This document shows positions 37,329 to 46,965 of a DNA stretch of 64,000 nt, in pieces. The notes beneath the pieces were generated by a model. That model was not told the origin of the DNA. It searched no databases and worked only from the letters and a program-made list of their open reading frames with translations. The position numbers were made by a program, and so were the translations under genes. This DNA comes from Salimicrobium flavidum (GTDB taxonomy: Bacteria > Bacillota > Bacilli > Bacillales > Halobacillaceae), in assembly GCF_900156645.1 (NCBI RefSeq), contig NZ_FTOC01000001.1, forward strand, positions 434,001 through 498,000, given 5' to 3'. Positions within the stretch are counted from its first letter, which is position 1. Each line of letters opens with the position of its first letter.

Positions 37329-38791
37329 TTATTATGTCTCCCTTGCTTTACAGCCTGCGTTGCAACTTTCCGATCGTCGAATTCCAATTTCATACCATCC
37401 ACTTCCTGGTATGTTTCGTGACCTTTCCCTGCTATAAGCAGAATATCTTTGTTCCTGCAGGAAGCTATGCCTGATTCAATCGCTTCTTTTCTATCAGTGA
37501 TCCGATGGAATTCACCTTTTAAATGACCCGTCATATCATCGAGAATGTTCTCGGGATTTTCAGATCTCGGATTGTCGGAAGTGAAGAATACATCATCGGC
37601 AAATTTCATAGCTACGTCTGCCATCTTCGGGCGTTTTCCTGCATCCCTGTCACCACCACAGCCGACTATGACTCTCACGTACCCTTCGCATACATCCTTC
37701 AGTGTTTTCAGGACGTTTTCAAGTGAATCCGGTGTATGGGCGTAATCAACGACAATCCCAAAAGATTGCCCAGCAAATACAGGCTCAAGCCGCCCCGGCA
37801 CGCCTTTCGTTTTGGAAAAAGCGGCAACTATCACTTCCAGTTGGACTCCTCGTACTATAGCAGCTCCAGCTGCTGCGAGCATATTATATATACTGAAATG
37901 CCCCATCAGACCACTGTCAACCTGGATATTTCCGACAGGTGTGATCATCGTAAAGGATACACCCGTCTCATCCATGTGTATGTTTCGGGTATGGACATCC
38001 CCCTGTTCGACTCCATAGGTAAGTACAGGCTGCGCTGTTGACTTTATCAATATGTGTGAAGCAGGGTCATCTATATTTACTACGGCATATTTTTCACGAC
38101 CTTGTTCATAATGGTTGCCAAGCTGTGCAAAAAGCAAGGATTTAGCCCTCAAATAATCATCCATATCCTTATGATAATCAAGATGATCCTGGCTCAAATT
38201 CGTAAAAACAGCCACATCGAAATCAAGCCCATACACTCTCCCCTGATCGAGAGCATGGGAGGAGACTTCCATCATTGCAGTCTGCACCTCTTCTTTTCTC
38301 ATCTCAAAGAAAAATTCATTGAGACTCACAGAGTCCGGTGTAGTATTCGAGACTCCGTAGGACTTCCCGTTTATTTTGGTCTGAATCGTGCCAATGACTC
38401 CTGTGGACATCTTATTCTCTGTGAAAATTTCATCCAACAAATAAGTGATCGTCGTTTTACCATTAGTCCCGGTCACCCCGATCAGTCCCACTTCTCGAGT
38501 CGGATTCCCGTAAAAAGAAGAGGCGAGTTGGGCCATAACACGTTTCGTATCAGAAACTACGATAAGCGGAATATCCATCTCCACATGATGCATAGCGACG
38601 ATTGCCGCTGCTCCTGCATGGATGGCTGAAGTAATATATTGATGACCATCCGTTTCGAACCCTTTGATACAAATAAATAAGTCACCCGGCTTTATTTGCC
38701 GGGAGTCCATAGTAATACCTGTTATATCCTTATCAATTTCCCCGTACGTTTGATAAAAGGGAACGGAAGTAAGTAGTTCTTGTAAATTCAT
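37325..38791 (-). CDS. murE: UDP-MurNAc-dipeptide:meso-diaminopimelate ligase
   Basis: 488-residue Mur ligase adding the third stem residue. The ATP loop is GVTGTNGKTTITY; GCGGDRDAGKRP is another hallmark. The substrate-selecting motif is DNPR (in TSDNPRSENP), which indicates meso-diaminopimelate rather than lysine. The ATG at 38791 (MNLQELLTSVPF) is 8 bp after AGGA; the frame extends to 38887 without family similarity. Confidence 0.95.
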   Translation of the reverse strand: MNLQELLTSVPFYQTYGEIDKDITGITMDSRQIKPGDLFICIKGFETDGHQYITSAIHAGAAAIVAMHHVEMDIPLIVVSDTKRVMAQLASSFYGNPTREVGLIGVTGTNGKTTITYLLDEIFTENKMSTGVIGTIQTKINGKSYGVSNTTPDSVSLNEFFFEMRKEEVQTAMMEVSSHALDQGRVYGLDFDVAVFTNLSQDHLDYHKDMDDYLRAKSLLFAQLGNHYEQGREKYAVVNIDDPASHILIKSTAQPVLTYGVEQGDVHTRNIHMDETGVSFTMITPVGNIQVDSGLMGHFSIYNMLAAAGAAIVRGVQLEVIVAAFSKTKGVPGRLEPVFAGQSFGIVVDYAHTPDSLENVLKTLKDVCEGYVRVIVGCGGDRDAGKRPKMADVAMKFADDVFFTSDNPRSENPENILDDMTGHLKGEFHRITDRKEAIESGIASCRNKDILLIAGKGHETYQEVDGMKLEFDDRKVATQAVKQGRHNK

Positions 38792-38867
38792 TGTATTCAT
38801 CCTAACTATCTTAGTAAAAAACACATTCTTACTTATTATATCAAAAACATCTTTACTTTTGGTCAGA

Positions 38868-38901
38868 AAAAGCATCCGCATGATCAAAAAGCGGATGCTT
38901 T
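38868..38901 (-). terminator. Terminator between pbpB and murE
   Basis: 11-bp stem AAAGCATCCGC / GCGGATGCTTT, followed by TTTTTCTG on the minus strand. It lies in the 270-bp gap between pbpB and murE, where spoVD is found in sporulating Bacillus. It would separate division genes from murE unless read through. Confidence 0.8.
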
Positions 38902-39061
38902 AATAGAAATTGAAATACCACCATCCATCAGAAGCTCCCCTATTATTCACAAAAAATACAGCGCCTGAAAGTTTTCTGACTACACACATAGCAAGTACGG
39001 CAGAGGAGATATCCCACAACCATTACTTATACAAATGTAGGAGAAAACATCCAGGACACTG

Positions 39062-41203
39062 CTATTGGCTTTCGGGAGGTTGAAGTTCAATAACCAGGTA
39101 CTTGGAGTCTGTTAAAGCAGATTCTCGTTTAATACTCTGCTTTGTGACGTACCCGTTCCCCATTACTTCAAGCGAAAGGTCAAAGTAATCTGCAAGTCTT
39201 TGGACTTCCCGCTGTGACCATCCAGTAATATCAGGCATTGTAGGTTGATCAGTAATTACGATCACATGCTCACTGCTGACCGCTTGTTCCTGAGATTGCG
39301 GAAGTACAGCTTCTACCGTCGAGCCGCTTCCGACCACGGTGACTTCCTGAAATGCCTTCAGTGAGTTTCTTGCTTCTTCTAACGATTTCCCTTCAAGTTC
39401 AGGAATATCCACCTTCTCAACGTTCACCTGTTCGTTCTGATCAGGTGATATATTCAGATAATGAAGACTGTTTTGCATCACTGTTTTGAAAATGTGGGAG
39501 ACGGGATCAGACCCGACCTCAGAGTTCTCGAGCTGAGGCTGTCGCACTGCGACATACATCACAAGTTCCGGATCCTCTGCAGGAGCCATCCCGAGAAAAG
39601 AAAATGTGTAATTATTCCTTCCTACAAGATATCCCCCTTCCGAAATACTCGCTGTTCCGGTTTTACCAGCTACAGAAAAGTCTTCAAGAGCAAAAGGTTT
39701 TCCTGTTCCGTTCTCATGGGTGACGACCTGCTTCAATAGATTTCTCATCTGTTCTGAAGTCTTTTTGGAAATAGGTTCTTCAAGGACGGATGTTTCATTT
39801 TCTGTAATCACTTCTTTAGAATCCGCTTCTCTTATAGAATCAAACACGTAAGGTTTCATCATTTTTCCATCATTGGCAATGGAGGAAGCTGCAGTGAGAA
39901 GTTGAATAGGTGTCATCGTTGAGCCTTGCCCATAAGTTGTAGTTACAGTTTCAATGGACTTATCATTCAAAATCGTACCTGTCTTCTCTCCGGGAAGGTC
40001 GATGCCGGTCTTTTCATTAAGTCCGAATTTATCAATATACTCACCGAACTTCTCAGGTCCTAATTTTTCATAACCGAGCTTCGCAGCTGCCACATTTGAA
40101 GAACGGATCAACCCTTCATCATATGTGATGGTTCCCCATCCCGAGTCGTTATGATCCGATATCGTAGACCCACCGACGGAGTATGATCCCGATTGGTAAG
40201 TTTCCGAACCGTTGTAAACTCCCTCTTCCATAGCCGCAGCCCAGGTGAACATTTTCATAGTCGAACCTACTTCGAATGGATAAGCGATCATATCATTGTA
40301 CCAGTTCTCTACGTCACTCCGCTTATTAGGGTTGTAGGCCGGTCTGTTACCCATCGCCAGGATTTCTCCGGTATCCGGGTCCATCACCCCCGCCATCACT
40401 TTTGAAGGATCATACTCCTTCTCCACCTGAGTAAGAGCATCTTCAAGGAACGTCTGGATCTTCTGGTCGATGGTCAGATACACGTCTTCCCCATCTTCAG
40501 GAGGATTCAGAATTTGCTCAGGATCCAGAAGCTCTGTTCCGTACTTATCACGTTGATAAGAGATGCTTCCGTCTTCCCCCTTAAGATATTCCTCCATGGA
40601 TTTCTCCACACCGGTCACCCCTTCCACTCCATCATCCGTGGACTGGGCGAAGCCGATAATATGTGAAGCGAAGGTTCCGTTAGGGTAGTAACGTTCCGTC
40701 TCTTCTTCAAAAGTAACACCGGATACTTCCGCTTCTTTCAATGCAGATTCTATCTCTTCTTTTTCATCTTTAGGGATATCACGGCCGGCGCTTCCGAATT
40801 CAACTTGAAATCGTCCTTCTTCACGAGCCTCCACTATACGGTCGACAGCTTTCTTTTCCTCAATAGCCAGGTATTCTGCGATAACTTCGGCCGCTTGTTC
40901 GGGTTCGGTTATATGTTCAGGCTCGGGAAGATTATCGGAGTAATCAGGGTCGACAATCGCCTGCAACCGATAAGTCGGACGATCATATGCAAGTACCATC
41001 CCGTTGTTATCGTAGATCTCCCCACGTTCGGCAGGGATCGTATAAGAACTCGTCCGTTTCTTATCGGCCCATTCTTCAAGATCAACACCCTGAACCGCCC
41101 CCGTAGACTGGATGTAGAGAAACCGTCCGGCAATAATTAGAAATGCGAGACCGAACAACAATAAGAGAAGGGAAGCTCCCCGGGTTGTATTTTTATGTTT
41201 CAT
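39062..41203 (-). CDS. pbpB: Septal transpeptidase PBP2B with two PASTA domains
   Basis: 713-residue class B penicillin-binding protein for septal peptidoglycan crosslinking. One N-terminal membrane helix (about 8-28) is followed by the dimerisation domain and the transpeptidase. The catalytic motifs are STMK, SSN and KTGTAS. Two C-terminal PASTA domains cover about 598-713. Architecture fits B. subtilis PBP2B rather than SpoVD, which has one PASTA domain. The ATG at 41203 follows GGAGG. Confidence 0.95.
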   Translation of the reverse strand: MKHKNTTRGASLLLLLFGLAFLIIAGRFLYIQSTGAVQGVDLEEWADKKRTSSYTIPAERGEIYDNNGMVLAYDRPTYRLQAIVDPDYSDNLPEPEHITEPEQAAEVIAEYLAIEEKKAVDRIVEAREEGRFQVEFGSAGRDIPKDEKEEIESALKEAEVSGVTFEEETERYYPNGTFASHIIGFAQSTDDGVEGVTGVEKSMEEYLKGEDGSISYQRDKYGTELLDPEQILNPPEDGEDVYLTIDQKIQTFLEDALTQVEKEYDPSKVMAGVMDPDTGEILAMGNRPAYNPNKRSDVENWYNDMIAYPFEVGSTMKMFTWAAAMEEGVYNGSETYQSGSYSVGGSTISDHNDSGWGTITYDEGLIRSSNVAAAKLGYEKLGPEKFGEYIDKFGLNEKTGIDLPGEKTGTILNDKSIETVTTTYGQGSTMTPIQLLTAASSIANDGKMMKPYVFDSIREADSKEVITENETSVLEEPISKKTSEQMRNLLKQVVTHENGTGKPFALEDFSVAGKTGTASISEGGYLVGRNNYTFSFLGMAPAEDPELVMYVAVRQPQLENSEVGSDPVSHIFKTVMQNSLHYLNISPDQNEQVNVEKVDIPELEGKSLEEARNSLKAFQEVTVVGSGSTVEAVLPQSQEQAVSSEHVIVITDQPTMPDITGWSQREVQRLADYFDLSLEVMGNGYVTKQSIKRESALTDSKYLVIELQPPESQ

Positions 41204-41222
41204 GCTGTGAGCCTCCAGATTT

Positions 41223-41588
41223 TCAGTCTGACGATACTGTACCGGCCTGTTTCACTTGAGATTGCTGGATGTCCAGCCCGTGCTTTTTGGCGACATCAAG
41301 TATTCTCTCGGGATTTTTCAGCTGTTCCACGTCATAGGAAAGAGAGCTGTTTACGGACTGTTGCTGCTCCAAATTTCCTTCGAGTGTTTCAATGTCACGA
41401 TTCAGTGAATCTGTTGCACTAGAAAAGCTGATTACATAAGCGCATGCACACAACACCGCTCCGCTTACTATCGAATAGAGATATTTTTCTCCTGTACTAA
41501 TCCACTTTTTCTTAGCTACTTTAACTTTAACCTGTTTTCTTTCCGGTTGTCTTTCCGTTTGAGAAGCTCTTACCTTTTCTATGCTCAT
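41223..41588 (-). CDS. ftsL: Cell-division protein FtsL
   Basis: 121-residue bitopic protein with a basic N terminus, one membrane helix near 38-57 and an extracellular leucine-zipper-like coiled coil (about 60-95). The family is poorly conserved; the [15 protein letters not shown] segment and the position between rsmH and pbpB make the call. It overlaps rsmH by 4 bp. Confidence 0.92.
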   Translation of the reverse strand: MSIEKVRASQTERQPERKQVKVKVAKKKWISTGEKYLYSIVSGAVLCACAYVISFSSATDSLNRDIETLEGNLEQQQSVNSSLSYDVEQLKNPERILDVAKKHGLDIQQSQVKQAGTVSSD

Positions 41589-42562
41589 GTCATTTTCCGC
41601 CCTTTCTCAAAATTGAATTCTCCTGACCAGGGTCTTACTTTTTCGACAACTCGTAGCTTTGCTGATCGCGATCTCCTGTTTTCTTCCAATTCTTCCTCCA
41701 CTGCTTCTACCGGTTTCCGCGTGATAAGTTCGAAAGGCGGTTGTTTATCATCTGGAATTACAGGAAGATTTTTGGGGAGGGGTGGAGTTGTACTCCACTG
41801 CTTAAAAGCTTGCTTACAAATACGATCTTCCAGGGAGTGGAAGGTTATTACTGCGATTCTCCCACCTGTTGATATGTAACGTGCGGCCTGGTCGAGGGAG
41901 GAAAGAAAAGCACCAAGCTCGTCATTTACAGCAATCCGTATAGCCTGGAAAACCCGTTTCGCAGGATGTCCACCTTTTCTTCGGGCTGCTGCAGGTATAC
42001 CTTCTTTAATCAGCTCTACAAGTTCTCCGGTAGAAGTGATCGGTCCTTCTTCTCTTCGTTTTTCGATCTTACGGGCTATTTGTTTTGAAAATTTCTCTTC
42101 TCCGTATTTAAAGAAAATTCGGACCAGGTCTTCATAAGCCCATTCATTGACGACCTCATAAGCACTGATACTTTCATTCTGATTCATTCTCATATCAAGA
42201 GGGGCGTCCTGGTGATAACTGAACCCTCTTTCTTTTACATCGAGCTGAGGGCTTGAAACCCCGAGGTCGTAAAGAATACCGTCCACCTGCTCTACACCAT
42301 GATCCATAAGCTCTTTTTCCAAATCACGGAAATTGGCTGAGATGTAGGTTATGTTAGCTTCATAGTCTGCAAGGCGGGTTTTGGCGGCCGTCATTGCATT
42401 CACGTCTTGATCAAAAGCATATAGATGACCAGATGTGAGACGCTTGGCAATCTCTTCACTATGACCCCCGCCCCCTAAGGTGCAATCGACATACACACCT
42501 TCCGGACGAATATTCAATTTTTCAATAGTCTCTTCTTTTAATACGCTGTAGTGATCGAACAT
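41585..42562 (-). CDS. rsmH: 16S rRNA m4C1402 methyltransferase RsmH (MraW)
   Basis: 325-residue SAM-dependent rRNA methyltransferase. It begins [27 protein letters not shown] is the SAM motif. A helical insert lies in the middle, and [15 protein letters not shown] near 240 is the second hallmark. Slightly longer than B. subtilis because of a C-terminal basic tail. Confidence 0.96.
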   Translation of the reverse strand: MFDHYSVLKEETIEKLNIRPEGVYVDCTLGGGGHSEEIAKRLTSGHLYAFDQDVNAMTAAKTRLADYEANITYISANFRDLEKELMDHGVEQVDGILYDLGVSSPQLDVKERGFSYHQDAPLDMRMNQNESISAYEVVNEWAYEDLVRIFFKYGEEKFSKQIARKIEKRREEGPITSTGELVELIKEGIPAAARRKGGHPAKRVFQAIRIAVNDELGAFLSSLDQAARYISTGGRIAVITFHSLEDRICKQAFKQWSTTPPLPKNLPVIPDDKQPPFELITRKPVEAVEEELEENRRSRSAKLRVVEKVRPWSGEFNFEKGRKMT

Positions 42563-42583
42563 AATCTCACTCGTTTCTATTAT

Positions 42584-43015
42584 TCATAAATCAAGATCCA
42601 ACAAATTCTCTGAAAACGACTCCAGGGACTGACGGGACTCTTCCATATAAACCTCCCACTTTTCCTCTGACCATATTTCAAGTCTTGTGGAAACCCCCAC
42701 TATTACACACTGCTTCTCAAGCGATGCATGTTGCCTGAGTGGTGGGGGGATGTGGAGGCGCCCCTGGTTATCAAGTGAACTTTCCATTGCTCCTGACAAA
42801 AAGAAGCGGGCAAAAGCGCGGGCGTCTTTTTTTGTTAAGGGGAGTGATTGAAGCTTCTTTTCAAGCCTCTCCCATTCAGAAGGTGGATAAACAAACAGAC
42901 ATTCATCCAAGCCTCTGGTGACCACGAAAGAATCACCAAGAGAATCCCTCAATTTACTCGGGACAATCAATCGGCTTTTTGAATCTAAATTGTGGCGATA
43001 TTCTCCCATTAACAT
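42584..43015 (-). CDS. mraZ: MraZ transcriptional regulator
   Basis: 143-residue DNA-binding protein with two AbrB-like repeats. It begins MLMGEYRHNLDSKSRLIVP and has a second half GRLHIPPPLRQHA. MraZ homologues bind direct repeats upstream of their own gene and repress the division cluster. Such repeats (three GTGG motifs, 10-bp period) are present at 43048-43071. First gene of the dcw cluster. Confidence 0.95.
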   Translation of the reverse strand: MLMGEYRHNLDSKSRLIVPSKLRDSLGDSFVVTRGLDECLFVYPPSEWERLEKKLQSLPLTKKDARAFARFFLSGAMESSLDNQGRLHIPPPLRQHASLEKQCVIVGVSTRLEIWSEEKWEVYMEESRQSLESFSENLLDLDL

Positions 43016-43047
43016 TTAGATGACCCCCACCTTCTGTTTCAAGCGTA

Positions 43048-43071
43048 CCACATTCCTCCACTATGTACCAC
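43048..43071 (-). promoter_or_regulatory. Probable MraZ operator: three GTGG boxes at 10-bp spacing
   Basis: On the minus strand GTGGTACATA, GTGGAGGAAT and GTGGTAC follow one another, so GTGG recurs exactly every 10 bp (complement CCAC at 43048, 43058, 43068). E. coli MraZ binds three TGGGN direct repeats with 5-bp spacers, the same period. The array starts about 33 bp upstream of the mraZ ATG. Binding is inferred. Confidence 0.65.
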
Positions 43072-43094
43072 AGCAAACTAACGGAAAACGAAAA

Positions 43095-43118
43095 AAACCC
43101 CACTTTAAAAGTAGGGTC
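43095..43118 (-). terminator. Terminator after bshC
   Basis: Stem CCCTACTTT / AAAGTGGGG (one G-U pair) directly after the bshC stop at 43117, followed by TTTTTTTCG on the minus strand. It separates bshC from the mraZ operon. Confidence 0.88.
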
Positions 43119-44736
43119 AGTTATAAATGAAATAATGTTGTTGTCTGAAATCCCAATTATACTCAGGGATCTCCGTAAAGAAATGCCATCCATATTCATT
43201 GAGGAAAGGAAGCGGATTCCAGATTCTTTCCTGGAGCCCTCCCTTCGGCCGCAGCAGTTCTTCCAATTCTGTGTAGAATTCCAATGTTTTCTGATACCGT
43301 TTCTGTTTTTCTTTTGAAATCCGTTCTCCCATATCATCGATAAGAGCTTCTATATATTCAAGATTCTTATCTGCGTAAGCTTTTACATCCGGACTGATTT
43401 TCTCGGCTTCCTCTCTAAAAGGGGAATGAAGACGTGAAATTTCTTCTTTCGCTTCTTTATTCAATTCCTCCATGGGAATTGTCGTTTGCGAAGCCAGATA
43501 ATTCATTTTCTCTTCTCCCAACCCGTAACGGACGACTTCATAAAGATCGAGACCTTCCCTTTTGGCTTTCAACCGTTTTTCTTCGTTAATGAAAGTGAAA
43601 CTGAGCCGGGGTAGTACCGGCGGCATTTTAATGGACAATTCAGAGAAAGCAGGACCAAGTACCGACCAGTAAGTGATTTCTCCCGGACCGCCGATAAACC
43701 CCAGACAAGGCAGAAGCAAGTCTTGCATCAGTGGACGAGAGACCACATTGTTGCTTAACTTTTCGGGTGTTTCTTCGGCCACCATCAACAGTTCTTCTTC
43801 GCTGATTTCCAGTTCTCCCTGTTTTCCGACAAACCCTTTTCCCTGACGCATCAACAACACACGTTGATTATTGTTATGATAAAAAAGATGAGCGTCCTCA
43901 GGTTCCGTCTCGAGTGAAACCGGATATCCCTGTCTTCTATTTTCCTGCTCTTTTGTGTAAACGCCTGATGATATAGCTTTGTTATGCTCTATCATCTGGA
44001 TGAAGTAATCACTTTCCATATTTCGAATAGCGGGGGCATGAGCATCCATTACAATCAGCCCCTGCTCGCCGAATAAACTTACCAATAGACGGGCGAAAAA
44101 ATCAGTATAGGTACGGGATTCTTCAAAAGCTTCATTAATATACTCATACACTCTTCGCGTATGGGAGGATTCAGGTAACTGTCTGAAACATTCTTCAACG
44201 AAATCAACCATAGCATCTTTATCCAGCTCCACGTTGGAAACGGACGTTTTCCCATCTGTGGTCTGTGCGACCTTCTGCTTTTTCAGTCCGTCTCTGTTCA
44301 AATACACGTGGTTGATTTCATCAAAATCATGGTCCTCCCCAGCGATCCAGAAAACCGGAAGGACAGGTACTCCTAAAGATTTTTCTTTCTGCTTCGCTGC
44401 TTCTATGACCGAAATGACTTTATTGACGGTATAAAGCGGGCCGGTGAGAAGACCTGCTTGCTGACCAGCGATCATCACAGTAGCATGATCTTCTTTCAAC
44501 CTTTCGATGTGAGCCAGAGTGGAAGGACCTGCGCCATATGCCTCATTCATCTTTTTCAATACTTCCGATAATTCTTCCCTTTTGAAAGATCGATTCTTCA
44601 GTTCCTCTAATCGACTACTCCAGGATTTTTCTTCAAACGGGTGGTAATCGAATTTATTCTCAACTTTTTCAAAATGAGAGCGGTAATCTCTCATCAATGG
44701 ATTTTTTTCTCCGAACTGTACCGGATCTATTTTCAT
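43117..44736 (-). CDS. bshC: Bacillithiol biosynthesis cysteine-adding enzyme BshC
   Basis: 539-residue enzyme thought to add cysteine to glucosaminyl-malate, the last step of bacillithiol synthesis. A Rossmann-like core shows AGQQAGLLTGPLYT and FWIAGEDHDFDEINHV; a long coiled-coil segment sits toward the C terminus. The ATG at 44736 (MKIDPVQ) follows AAAGGAGA and gives the length I expect for B. subtilis YllA; eight extra codons upstream are not used. Confidence 0.95.
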   Translation of the reverse strand: MKIDPVQFGEKNPLMRDYRSHFEKVENKFDYHPFEEKSWSSRLEELKNRSFKREELSEVLKKMNEAYGAGPSTLAHIERLKEDHATVMIAGQQAGLLTGPLYTVNKVISVIEAAKQKEKSLGVPVLPVFWIAGEDHDFDEINHVYLNRDGLKKQKVAQTTDGKTSVSNVELDKDAMVDFVEECFRQLPESSHTRRVYEYINEAFEESRTYTDFFARLLVSLFGEQGLIVMDAHAPAIRNMESDYFIQMIEHNKAISSGVYTKEQENRRQGYPVSLETEPEDAHLFYHNNNQRVLLMRQGKGFVGKQGELEISEEELLMVAEETPEKLSNNVVSRPLMQDLLLPCLGFIGGPGEITYWSVLGPAFSELSIKMPPVLPRLSFTFINEEKRLKAKREGLDLYEVVRYGLGEEKMNYLASQTTIPMEELNKEAKEEISRLHSPFREEAEKISPDVKAYADKNLEYIEALIDDMGERISKEKQKRYQKTLEFYTELEELLRPKGGLQERIWNPLPFLNEYGWHFFTEIPEYNWDFRQQHYFIYN

Positions 44737-44870
44737 CACACATTCTCCTTTTATACGCACCTATGTATCAACTATTCTCATCACATTGTACATAATAATC
44801 AAAATGCATTCATCTATTCTGTTTACAGAGGATACTGTAGGGATCGATCACTGATTTCAAGTCAGAGCAC

Positions 44871-45263
44871 TCAGGAGGAAAGTATTACCCGCATCAGTCC
44901 ATACGAAATGAGAAATAGGTACGCAAATGAAAATACCAGAAAAGTCAGACGCAGCAATCCTTTGAACGTTTTCCCTAACCTTATTTCTTCGGTTGTCCTG
45001 TACTGGATAATAAGAGAAACTCCCAATAGAATGAGTAAAGCTACGATTACCCAGCCGCCAAACCCGCTATCCACCAGGTTGTTCAACAGTAGATACACCG
45101 CCACAACAATTACAGGGGCAGTCAGATGAACCGCTCCCCGAAAAGCTTTTCTTTTATTATTCGTCCATTTATGAAACCATATGTATAATAGAACATAGAA
45201 CAATAGCGGCATAGTTATAATAATAGCCGCAATAAAAGCAAACATACTGGTCACACGAATCAC
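44871..45263 (-). CDS. DUF3397 family membrane protein
   Basis: 130-residue protein with about four hydrophobic helices and a basic loop (HKWTNNKRKAFRG). It resembles the DUF3397 family found next to bshC in Bacillaceae. Function unknown. The start at 45263 is uncertain; an internal Met at residue 7 is possible. Confidence 0.8.
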   Translation of the reverse strand: MIRVTSMFAFIAAIIITMPLLFYVLLYIWFHKWTNNKRKAFRGAVHLTAPVIVVAVYLLLNNLVDSGFGGWVIVALLILLGVSLIIQYRTTEEIRLGKTFKGLLRLTFLVFSFAYLFLISYGLMRVILSS

Positions 45264-45340
45264 CTCTCTCTATAAATCCAGATTCTATTGTAGCAAACTT
45301 TTCCTTGTGATGGCAGAATAAATAAGGAAGGGATTATTCG

Positions 45341-45369
45341 TTTCATTCTGAAAATTTTTATACTATAAT
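45341..45369 (+). promoter_or_regulatory. Possible promoter of ylbP
   Basis: TTTCAT (45341-45346), 17-bp spacer, TATAAT (45364-45369), 44 bp before the ylbP ATG at 45413. Perfect -10, weak -35. Confidence 0.5.
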
Positions 45370-45412
45370 TAAATGTAGAAGATCGAATGTCGAAAGGAGA
45401 ATCGGGTACATT

Positions 45413-45895
45413 ATGGGTATCACTACACAAGTCCAACCCTTACTTATTAATTATAAAACACTTGAAGAATTCAAAAGATTCAAAGAGTATGGGATTCAGG
45501 AGCTTACCATGCTCGAAGATTTACAAAGTAATATCGTAGAAAACAATAGTGAATCACCTTTTTTTGGAATTTATATAGGTAACGCTTTAATTGCTCGCAT
45601 GAGCCTTTACCGGATTCCGGCAAAATACGACAACTACTTCGACCCTCCCCAGGATTACATGGAGCTCTGGAAGCTTGAAGTGTTGAAAGATTATCAGGGA
45701 CAAGGCTACGGACAGCAGCTAGTAGAATTCGCCAAAAGCTACAAGCTCCCTATCAAAACGAATCCCCGCATAAACTCACACGGCTTCTGGGAGCGCATGG
45801 GTTTTCAAAAAGCTACGTACAAAGTGGAAAGAGACCTGGGAGAAAATCCATTGCTTTGGTTGCCTGAAGGTGTTCACGAACAGGTAGAAGAATAG
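45413..45895 (+). CDS. ylbP: GNAT-family N-acetyltransferase YlbP
   Basis: 160-residue acetyltransferase-fold protein. The acetyl-CoA site is in LEVLKDYQGQGYGQQLVEFA (Q/R-x-x-G-x-G/A type); HGFWERMGFQ is the later GNAT segment. It closely resembles B. subtilis YlbP, whose substrate is not known. An AAAGGAGA site precedes the ATG. It is transcribed alone, with its own terminator. Confidence 0.9.
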   Translation: MGITTQVQPLLINYKTLEEFKRFKEYGIQELTMLEDLQSNIVENNSESPFFGIYIGNALIARMSLYRIPAKYDNYFDPPQDYMELWKLEVLKDYQGQGYGQQLVEFAKSYKLPIKTNPRINSHGFWERMGFQKATYKVERDLGENPLLWLPEGVHEQVEE

Positions 45896-45908
45896 AATCT
45901 CCATAGAG

Positions 45909-45958
45909 AAAAGACAGCAGGGAGTCCTTCGATAAGAGCGACTCTCAGCTGTCTTTTT
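45909..45958 (+). terminator. Terminator after ylbP
   Basis: AAAAGACAGC plus GAGTC pair with GACTC plus GCTGTCTTTT, with a small internal bulge, followed by TTTTAT. About 13 bp after the ylbP stop; it may also serve the convergent hydratase gene. Confidence 0.75.
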
Positions 45959-45983
45959 ATATGAGTGACCGATCCGCTCAAGA

Positions 45984-46733
45984 CTATCCCCGCTTTTGGT
46001 TCCTATCGTAAAAGGCCTGGATCGCCTCTTTGTGAGCTTTCGACCCCCAAAGTTCAGAAGCCTGGCGGGTCTCCTCCTCCATCATTTCATAAAGCCTTTG
46101 CTCGTTCAGCCTTTTCAGAAATTGTTTTTTCCAAAACCTAAGCTGCTCTTTGGATTTTCCACTGAAAAGAGTGAAATCAGGGGAGTCCGAAACTTCCTGT
46201 AACCAGCCTATGCGAAGGGCTTCTGAGGATTTCAGCATTTCACTTCTCATCAACCAGCGGAACGTCTCTTCACTTGATATCCTCTCATATAAAAGGGCGC
46301 CTCCACCCCAGCCAGGAATAATACCCAGCTTACCTTGCACAAACCCGTAACTATCCCCATTCTTTCCAATCCTCAGATCACACGCAGTGGCAAGTTCACA
46401 ACCTCCTCCACGCGCTTCCCCGTTCAAAAGAGCAAGGGTAGGTACAGGCAAAGTGGCTATGTCGTACAAGACAAGCCTCATCTGTGAGAGCAGAGCAAAA
46501 GCTTCTTCCTTCGATAGCTCTCCGTGAAGATCTCTTAAATCCCCTCCTGCACAGAAGGCGTCTTCCCCCTTTGCAGTAAGCACGAAAGCCTTCAGATTTT
46601 CATCATATTTAACTTGTTCGATGACCTGCTTCAACTCTTCGATCATTATTCGGTTTACAGCATTTCTTTTATAAGGTCTGTCAAGAGTAACGATTACTAT
46701 ATCTTTTTCATTTGTAACTTCAACCGTCTCCAT
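45984..46733 (-). CDS. Enoyl-CoA hydratase/isomerase family protein
   Basis: 249-residue crotonase-fold protein. VTLDRPYKRNAVN is the N-terminal motif; FCAGGDLRDLH and LNGEARGGGCELATACDLR form the oxyanion-hole and active-site region, with GIIPGWGG following. The exact acyl-CoA substrate is unclear. The ATG at 46733 follows GGAGGGG; the open frame runs upstream to 46985, but that part is a translated 175-bp repeat (46791-46965), not a domain. It sits near ylbP and rpmF, where B. subtilis has gerR instead. Confidence 0.88.
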   Translation of the reverse strand: METVEVTNEKDIVIVTLDRPYKRNAVNRIMIEELKQVIEQVKYDENLKAFVLTAKGEDAFCAGGDLRDLHGELSKEEAFALLSQMRLVLYDIATLPVPTLALLNGEARGGGCELATACDLRIGKNGDSYGFVQGKLGIIPGWGGGALLYERISSEETFRWLMRSEMLKSSEALRIGWLQEVSDSPDFTLFSGKSKEQLRFWKKQFLKRLNEQRLYEMMEEETRQASELWGSKAHKEAIQAFYDRNQKRG

Positions 46734-46790
46734 AGGCCCCTCCTCTAAGTGGGTTTTTCTTCCTCTATCATTCCAGACTCTAAAAAAGTT

Positions 46791-46965
46791 GGCTCTGTTA
46801 TCGTTTATTGTTGATTTTCGTCTCTTCGGGTGGAAGCTTGCCGCGGGCATGACGTAAACTTCCGGAATCTCACTATTGTCGATTCCGGTGATTTTCCGTT
46901 CATGCCATTTCCGCAGGCGTCTCCCCCCCTTCGTTCCGAAATCAACAACCGGCTTTAACAGAGAC
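46791..46965 (+). repeat. 175-bp subfamily B inverted-repeat element
   Basis: Starts GGCTCTGTTATCG and ends CTTTAACAGAGAC. The arms are complementary nearly throughout: CTCTGTTA, TTGTTGATTT, a GC-rich block, GGCATGA and CCGGAATC recur inverted in both halves. The centre is near 46,880. Close copies lie at 56900-57074 and, inverted, 54678-54854. It occupies the gap upstream of the enoyl-CoA hydratase gene. Confidence 0.9.
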
